This document shows positions 7,793 through 16,700 of a DNA stretch of 22,468 nt, one piece after another. This DNA is from CAVTWJ01 sp964525605 (GTDB lineage Bacteria; Oederibacteriota; Muellerivitia; Muellerivitales; Muellerivitaceae). Location: NCBI GenBank assembly GCA_964525605.1, contig CAZGKT010000053.1:1-22468 (forward strand), in the 5' to 3' direction. Below the pieces are notes generated by a model. That model was not told the DNA's origin. It saw only the letters and a list, made by a program, of their open reading frames with translations, and made no database searches. Position 1 is the stretch's first letter. The number at the start of each line of letters is the position of its first letter. Made by a program: the position numbers and the translations under genes.

Positions 7793-10700
7793 CTAGAGGC
7801 CTTCGATATTAAATGTTCCTAATGGAACGGTATCCCAAATGACGGTTCCGGTGGAATTGTACAGTTCGGCTTGGAAGGTTTGGTTGGTCGCGATTTGGCC
7901 CGGGTTGAGCCCGAACTGGCTGGCCTGGATCTGGGCGGCGAAATCGGTACAGGTATAGGTGTAGGGCCCAAGCCAAACATAGGCCCCCGTGGTGACATCC
8001 ACCACCCGCACCATACTCGTCTGTTGCGTCGCGCAGGACGGGGTATAGGGATCGAAGGTGAAATTGAAGGCGGTGCTGTTTCCATCCTCCGCCGTCAAGG
8101 TGGCCGGACTGGCCAGAGCGACCGAGTCGAAATAAGCCGGGGGTTCTTCCAGCGTCAAAGGCGACCCGGCGGGGGTTCCGTAAGAGAAAACCTGATTTTT
8201 GGCTTCGTTATAAAGGGTGACCGCCATCTGGGCGGTGGCGGTTACGCCGGCGGTGGTCATCCCGAATTCATAACCCGACAGGGTCACCGTATAGCTTGAC
8301 CCCAAGCCCGTATAGCTGAAGGGACCGACATATAACCCGTGATTATTGGATGTGTTGTTGACGTAGGCATAACTGACCTGTGAAACCCCGGCCGGAGCGT
8401 TGGCGTTGAGGGTCAGCTGGAAGGCCTGGCAGGCCCCCGTGCCCCCGTCCGTCGTCAAACAATTGATCGAACTGGAGCTCATGTAATCCTGCGGATACTC
8501 GAGGTTGAGGGTTCCCGCAGGCTGAACGTCCCAAACATGGGTCCCCGTCGAGTCGAGCAATTGGGCCGCGAACTGCTGGTTGAGGGCCGATCCTCCCGGC
8601 AAAACGCCGAATTGGGCGGCGGACAGGGTCCAGTTGTAGCTGGCGCAGGTATAGGTCACCGGGCCCAACGTCACGGAATTTCCATTCGTGAGATCCCATA
8701 GCCGGATCAGGCTCGTCTGGGTCGCGGTACACCCCGGCGTGTAGGGGTTGAGGGCAAAGGTGAAGGTGTTCAGGTTTCCATCTTCCGCCACCGTACCGTT
8801 CGAAAATCCGACGCTGTTGATATAGGCCGGAGGTGCTTCCAGCGTCACGGGACTGCCGCCCGCCGGGAAAGAAACGCCCAGGGGTTTGGTCTTGGCCTCG
8901 TTTAACAGGGTCACGGCCATTTGGGTGGAAACGGCCTGGCCTGCCGTGTTGAGTCCCAGTCCCTTGCTCGACAGGGTCACGGCGAAGCTTCCGGTACCCG
9001 TATAGCTGAAGGGACCGACCGTCGTGACGACGCCGTTGGTTAAGTTGACCACATCCGCGTAATTGATCTCACGAACCCCCGCGAGGCCCTGGGTGTTCAG
9101 GGTCAATTGGAAGGCCTGGCACCCCCCCGTGCCTCCGTCGGTGGTGAGGCAATTAAGCGCGCTGGAAGTGATCAGGGGTGAGGGACTTTCCAGGTTGATG
9201 GTCCCCGCGGGCTTTTGATCCAACAAAGTCACCCCGGTTGAATCATACAATTGAACCGCGATGGACTGGTTCAGGGCGGGTTGGCCCATCGTGGTCACCC
9301 CGAATTGCTGGGCGGAGAAATAGTAGGTGGTGTCATCGCTCCCCCCATTATTGTCGGTGACAGGCCCATAGGCCACCGTCACGCCGTTGGAAAGATCCAC
9401 CACCTTCAGGACACTCACCACCGTCGAAGAACCCGGCGCGTAAAGATAAGCCAATACCCCGAAGTTTTCGCAGTTGCCATCTTCGGCCGTGGTCTGACAG
9501 CTGAGGCTGGTGCTGTTGATATATTCCAGCGGCGCTTCCAGGCTCATAGGTGAACCGGCGGGAACCGAGGCCCCCTCCGGCTGGCTCTCGCTGGCGTCAT
9601 AAAGGGTCACGGCCAGGGCGGTGGAAACGGGCTGTCCCGCCGTCGTGAGGTTGAAGGTGGTTCCCGAGATGGTCGCGGCCAGGGAGGTACTGGGGCCCGA
9701 ATAGGTCCAGGGGCCCAGCCAGACGTTCCGGCCGTTGGACGTATCCACCACATAGGCATAACTGGTCTTGGGGTTCCCCGCCGGGGCGTTGACGTTGAGG
9801 GTCAGGAGCACCTGCTGCCAGGCGCCGTTGAGGGTGTCGGTGACAAGCGGGGTCACCGAGCTGCCCGTCAGGTACAGGGTGGGAGCTTCCAGGTTGAGCG
9901 TGCCGGGGTAAACCGTATCCAAAAGCGTGACGCCGCTGGCGTCGTAAAGCTGGGCCATGAAGGTCTGGTTCATGGCGATCTGGGCCTGAGCCGTCACCCC
10001 GAACTGGGCGGGCAACTGGGGATAGCTGGGGTTATAGGCCCCGCCGTTATTGTCCACCACCGGGCTGATCACCACGGTGGTCGCGCTGGACTGGTCAATC
10101 AGCTTGATCATCGTGGTCACCGTGGCGCTTCCCGGGGCGTCCACATAGGGCAAGTAATTGAAGGCCTGGCAATTGCCGTCTTCCCCGCTGGTGGTACAGG
10201 TGAAGGACCCGTTGTTGGAGAAATATTCCAGGGGAGCTTCCATGGTCAAGGGGGAGCCGGTGGGGATGGTCTGGTCCAAAATGTGGGACTTCGTCTCGTC
10301 ATAAAGCGTCACGGCCATGGCGGTGGAAACCGGCAGGTTGGCCGTGGCCAGCCCCAGGTCGGTGCCGCGGATCGTCACGGAGAAACTGCCCGCCCCGGTG
10401 AGGGTGAAGGGCCCTTCGGTGAGGGCGGCATGGCCATTGCTGAGGTCGTAAACATTCGCGTAAACGGTCCGGGTCGCCCCCGTGGGGCCCTGAAGGTTCA
10501 GGTTAAGGGCCACGCTCCGGCAGGCCCCCGTAGCCGGGTCGGTGACCAGGCACGAAAGGCTGGTTCCGTTCAGGTAGGGCGAGGGGTTTTCCAGGTTCAG
10601 GGTGCCCAGGTTGTAGCTATCCAACAGCGTGACGCCTCCGGCGTCGGCATACAACAATTCCTCAAACACCTGGCTGACCGCGATCTGGCCCGGAGTGGAC

Positions 10701-13700
10701 AGGCCGAACTGGGTGGGCATGACCGTGTAGGACCCGGATTGGGCCCCGCCGTTGTTATCGGTCACGGGCCCGTAATTGACGGTGATGGGTCCCCCGGCCG
10801 CCGTCAGGTCGATCAGTTTCAGGTAGGTAATGGCGGTGAGGCCGCTGGGCGAGTCCAGGTAGTAGTTGAAGCTGAAGGAATTACAGTTCCCGTCCGCCGC
10901 CGTGGTCTGGCATTCCACCTCGTTATTGGAGTTGTGGATGAGGTACTGGATGGGCGCTTCGATGGTCAGAGGCGACCCGGATGGGATGGAGGTATTCAGG
11001 ACGGTCGAGTTATTTTCCGCCAAGAGGGTCACGGCGAAGGACGTGTTCGTGACGGCTTCCGCCGTGGTGAGGCCGAACTGACTTCCGTTGAGGGTCACGG
11101 AATAACTGCCCGCCCCGGTGAAGGAGAAGGGACCCACGTTGGTGTGGGTATTGTTGTTTAGATCGGCCACATTGGCGTAGCAGGTCTTGGAGACCCCGCC
11201 GGGTCCCACGGGGTTCAGGGTGAGCAGGAACTGCTGGCAGGCGCCGTTGTTGGGGTCCGATTGCACGCAGGAGATGGAGCTGGAAGCCAGGTAGGGCGAG
11301 GGCGTTTCCAGGTTCAGGGTACCCAGCGGGTAGCTATCCAGCAAGGTCACCCCGCCCGCGTCGGCATAGAGATATTCCTCGAACACCTGGCCGACGGCGG
11401 TTTGGCCCGCCGAGGTCAACCCGAACTGCTGGGCTAAGAGGGTGAAGGAACCCGAATCCGCCCCGCCGCTACTGTCGGTCACCGGCCCGTAACTGACCGT
11501 GAGGGGACCGCCGGGGGCGGTCTGATCCACCAGTTTCAGGTAGGTCGTCACGGTGGGGCCGCTGGGCGAGGTCACGTAGAAATTAAAGTTGAAGGATTCG
11601 CAATTCCCATCCTCGGTGGTCGTCAGGCAAGACACGTTGTTGTTTCCGTTGTGCAGGAGCGTCTGCAAGGGCGCCTCGAAGGAAACGGGCGAACCGGCGG
11701 GGATGGAGGAATTGAGGACCGTGCTGTCGTTTTCCGCCAGCAATGTCACAGCGAAGGAAGTGTTGGTGACCGCAGCCGCGGTGTTCAAACCGAACAGGTT
11801 GCCATTGAGGGTGACCGAGTAGCTGTACCCGGTGCCGCTGAAGGAGAAGGGCCCGACGGTGGTGTGGGTGTTGTTGGTCAGGTCGGCCACGCTGGCATAG
11901 CAGGTCTTGGGCACTCCCACAGGTCCCACCGGGAATAAAGTGAGAAGGATCTGCTGGCAGGCGCCGTTACCCAGATCCGATTGGAAGCAGGAGAGGGTAC
12001 TGGAAGCCAGGAAGGGCGAGGGTGTTTCCAGGTTCAGGGTATTCAGGTTATAGGTATCCAAAAGCGTGACACCGCTGGTGTCGTAGAGCAGTTCCTCGAA
12101 CTGCTGGTTGAGGGCGGTTTGACCCGCCGTGGTGACCCCGAATTGCTGGGCCAACATGCCGAAGGTGCCCGAGGTGGACCCGCCTCCGCTGTCGGTCACC
12201 GACCCGGCGTTGACCGTAACCGGTCCCCCGGAAGAAGAAAGGTCGACCAGTTTCAGTTTGGTCGTCACCGAGGCGCCGCTGGGCGAGGTGACGTAATAGT
12301 TGAAATTGAAAGCCTCGCAGTTCCCGTCCTCCGCCACCGACTGGCAGCTCAGGTCGTTGTAGCCGCTGTTGCGGTAGAGGTATTGGAGGGGGGCCACCAG
12401 GGAGAGGGGCGAGCCCGAGGGGACCAGGGACCCCAGGACCGTCGTGGCCGAGTCATTGACCAGCGTCACGCCGAAGGCCGCCGAGACGGGCGAGGTGGAG
12501 GTGATATTGAACTGCGAAGCGAGCAGGGTGATGGGGAAACTTCCCGTTCCCGAGTAGGTCAGGGGGCCCACCACCTGGGTCACGCCATTGGCGAGGTCCG
12601 CGACCTCCACGAGGTCGGTGGAAGTCACTGCGGCGCTTCCGCTGGTGCCCAGGCTCAAGAGGAATTGCTGGCAAGCCCCGCCGGTCCCCGTTAAGAGGCA
12701 GGAGAGACTGGCGCTGGTCAGGCTGTCGGTCGTAGTGGTGCCGTTATTCTCCAGGCTCAAGGTGCCCATGGGAGAGACGCCCAGGATCGTCACTCCGGTC
12801 CCATCGTAAAGCTGTTCCTCGAATTGCTGGTTGAGGGCCGCTTGGCCCGCCGCCAGGCCGAATTGCGACCCGTTCAGGGTCACGGCGTAGGCGTGGTTCC
12901 CTTGGGCATTGTCCACGGGGCCGAAGAAGAGGGTGGCGGGGATGGACTGATCGACCAGGGCATATTCGAAACTGACGGCGCTGGCGCTCGGGGTGTCGAG
13001 CGTGGTGTTGAAAGCGAAGGTAACGGCGTTGCCGTCCTCCGCCAGGACGAGCCCGCTGAAGCTATTGCCGTAAATGTACCCTAAGGGCGCTTCCAGCGTC
13101 ACCGGCGATCCCACCGGTGTGGAGGTATCCAGCCAATGGGTCTGGGTTTCGTCGTAAAGCCTGACCACGAAGTTGGAGGAGACCGGGCCGGAGGAAGTGG
13201 TAAAGCCGAAGTCATTCGTGGAGAGGGTGACCCCGTAGCTATCCCCGGTGCCCGTGTAGGTGATGGGCCCGACCCAGACATCGTTGGAGTTCGTGGTATC
13301 CATCACATAGGCATAACTGATGGAAGGAATTCCCACGGGTCCATCGGGGTTGATGGTCATGGCCAGGGCCTGGTAAGCCCCCGTCCCGCCATCCAGGTAC
13401 AGGGGAACCAGCGACGTGGAGTTGAGGTAGTTGGAGGGGGCCTCCAAGCTGAAGGTCTCAGCCGTCTGTTGATCCAACAGGGTCACGCCGCTGGCGTCGT
13501 ACAACTGCTCGTAGAACTGCTGGTTGACGGAGGTTTGGCCGGGCGTCAGGCCAAAGCTGGCTCCGTTTAAGGTGACCGAGTGGCCCTGGTTGCCGCCCGT
13601 TCCCACGAAGGGACCCAAGGTCAGGGTCACGGGCGAGGGCACGGCGTTGGTATCGATCAATTTCACCAGGGTGGTGACCGGGGTGGAGGCGCCGAAGGGC

Positions 13701-16700
13701 GCGTCCAGGTCGGTGTTGTAGGTGAAGTAGGTGCAGTTGCCGTCCTCGGCGGTCGTGAGACAGGTGAAGGTGTTGTAGGAGGGGCCGTAGATGAACTCGA
13801 GAGGAGCTTCCAGGGTGATGGGCGACCCCGTGGGCGTGATCGTATCGAGCCATTGGTTGAGAGGGTTGTAGAGTTTGAGGGTGAAGGAAGTGGAAACCGG
13901 CGCCGCGTTGGAGGTCAGGCCGAAATTGGACCCGTTCAGGGTGACCGCGAGGGTTCCCGTGCCCGTATAGGTCCAGGGTCCGATCTCGGTCGTGCTGGAA
14001 TTCTGGTTGTCGGTCACGATGGCGTAGTTGGAAGAGGGCACGCCCGTCGGTCCGTTGGTCGTCACCGACAGGAGGAACCTTTGGACCGCGCCGTTGCCGG
14101 GGTCGGTGGAAAGCACCGACACCGAGGCGGAGGAGAAGTAATTGGCGGGAGCCTCGTAGCTGTAGGTTTCGGCCGGCTGCTGGTCCAACAGCGTCACGCC
14201 GGTGGCGTCGAACAATTGTTCCTGGAACTGCTGGTTGACCTCGCTCTGGCCCGCCGACAATCCGAAGCTGGCGGCGTTCAAGGTCACGGCGTGTCCCTGG
14301 TTGCCGCCCGTGCCCACGAAGGGCCCCAGGGTCAGGGTCACGCCGCTGGTCAGGTTCTCCAGTTTCACGAGGGTCGTGACCGGCGTGGTCGCGCCGAAGG
14401 GCGCGTCCAGATCGGTGTTGTAGGTGAAGTAGGTGCAGATCCCGTCCTCAGCGGCGGTGATACAGCTGAAGGAGTTGTAGTTCGGGCCGTAAATGAATTC
14501 GGAGGGCGCTTCCAGCGTGAGGGGGGCGCCCGTAGGCGTGATCGTATCCAGCCAATGGGACTCGGTGGTGTCGAAAAGCTTGATGGTGAAGCCGGTGGAA
14601 ACCGGCGCCGCGTTGGTCGTGAGCCCGAATTCCGCGCCGTTCATCGTCACGGCGTAGGTGTAGCCCGCGCCCGTGTAGGTCCAGGGGCCCACGAAGGTGA
14701 TGGCGCTGTTCTGGTTGTCGATGACCTCAGCGGTACTGCCGGTTTGCACCCCGCTGGGCCCGGCGGCATTGATCTTCAGGAGGAAGCGCTGGACGGCTCC
14801 GTTGCCGGGATCGGTCGCGAGCACCGAGACGGAAGCGGCCGCCAGGTAGGGCGAGGGATATTCGTAGCTGAAGGTCTCCGCCGGTTGTTGATCCAGGAAG
14901 GTGACCCCGGTGGCGTCATAGAGCTGCTCTTCAAAAACCTGGCTGACGGCCGTCTGGCCCGGCGTCAGGCCGAAGCTGGCCGCGTTGAGGGTGACGGAAT
15001 GCTGCTGGTTGCCGCCCGTCCCCACGAAGGGACCCAGGGTGAGGGTCACGGGAGAGGGCACGGCATTGGTGTCGATCAACTTCACCAGGGTCGTGGCGGG
15101 CGTGGAGGCGCCATAGGGAGCGTCCAAATCGGTGTTGAAGGTGAAGTAAACGCAGTTTCCGTCCTGGGCGGTGGTCAAGCAGCTGAAGGTGTCGTAGTTC
15201 GAACCGTAAATAAATTCGTAAGGCGCCTCCAGGGGGATGGGTGAACCCGTCGGGGTGGAAGAGTCCAGGACGGAGTTTTGCGCCTCGTTGTACAGCTTGA
15301 CGTTAAAACCGGACGTGACCGGTGCCGCGTTGGTCGTCAGGCCGAAATAGGAACTATTCAACGTCACCGAATAGGTGCTTCCCGTGCTGATGTAGGTAAA
15401 GGGACCTACCCAGGTGGTAGAGCTATTTTTGGTGTCGGTCACCAAGGCGTAGCTGGTGGACTCCACCCCCGGGGGCCCGTTGGCGTTGATGGTGAGAACG
15501 AAAGAGCGTACGCCGCCGGTGCCGCTGTCGGTCAGGAGGGGCGTGATCGAAGTGCCCGCCAGATAGTTGGCGGGATATTCGTAGCTGAAAGTCCCGGCGG
15601 CGTGGGTATCCAGCAAGGTCACCCCGCTGGAGTCGAACAACTGCTCCTCAAAGCTATCGCCCACGGCCGTTTGCCCGGCCGTGAGGCCGAATTCGGCCCC
15701 GTCGAGGGTGACCGCGTAGGCCTGGTTGCCCCCGCCATTGTTGATAAAGGGCCCCAGGAAGACCGAGACGCCCCGGGTCTGGTCGGTCAGGACCACCTGG
15801 GTCGTGACCGGCTGGGTGCCCGGGTTGTCCAGGTCGGTGTTGAAGGTGAAGAGGGTACAGAGGCCGTCTTCCGCCGTGGTCTGGCAGGCGAAACTGTCGT
15901 TGTAGATGTATTCCTTCGGGTATTCCAGGGTCAGCGGCGAACCGGCAGGCACGTCCGTATCCTGGAGAATACTTTCGGTCTCGTCGTAGAGCTTAACGGT
16001 GAGGTTGGTGGAGACACCCGCCGTGTCGGTCGTCAATCCGAAGTCGCTGCCCAGCAAGGTGACCATAAAGCTGTCACCCGTTCCCACGTAGGTCCAGGGC
16101 CCAATCCAGGTGGATTGGCCGTTGGTGGTGTCGGTCACCAGGGCGGTACCGACCGAGGTCACTCCGGCTGGGCCGTCGGCGTCCACGGTGAGGGCAAAGC
16201 CCTGGCAGTTCCCGTTGCCGCTGTCGGAAAGCACGCAGGAAACGGCGCTGCCCGCCAGGTAGTTGGAGGCGTATTCGTAGCTGAAGGTTCCCGCGCTCTG
16301 GTCATCCAGGACCGTGACCCCGGTAGCGTCGGTCAACTCTTCATTAAAGACATGGTTGGGGGCCGTCTGGCCGGGGGAAAGACCCATCAATTCCCCGTCC
16401 AGGGTGACGGCGTAGGCCTGGTTGCCCGGGCCGTCGTTCACGAAGGGACCCAGGTAGAGGGTGGTGGGCGCGGTCTCGTCGGTCAACCGGACCATCGTGG
16501 TCACGGGCGAGGAGGAAGGATTGTAAAGATCGGTATGGAAGGTGAAGTACTGGCAGTTGCCGTCCTGCGCGGTCGTGATACAGCCAAATGAGTTGTTATA
16601 GATGTATTCGCTGGGACCCTCCAGGGTCAGCGGCGAACCCGCGGGGATGGCCGAGTCGAGGATCGTGGTTTCGGAAGCGTTATAGAGCTTCACGGTGAAA

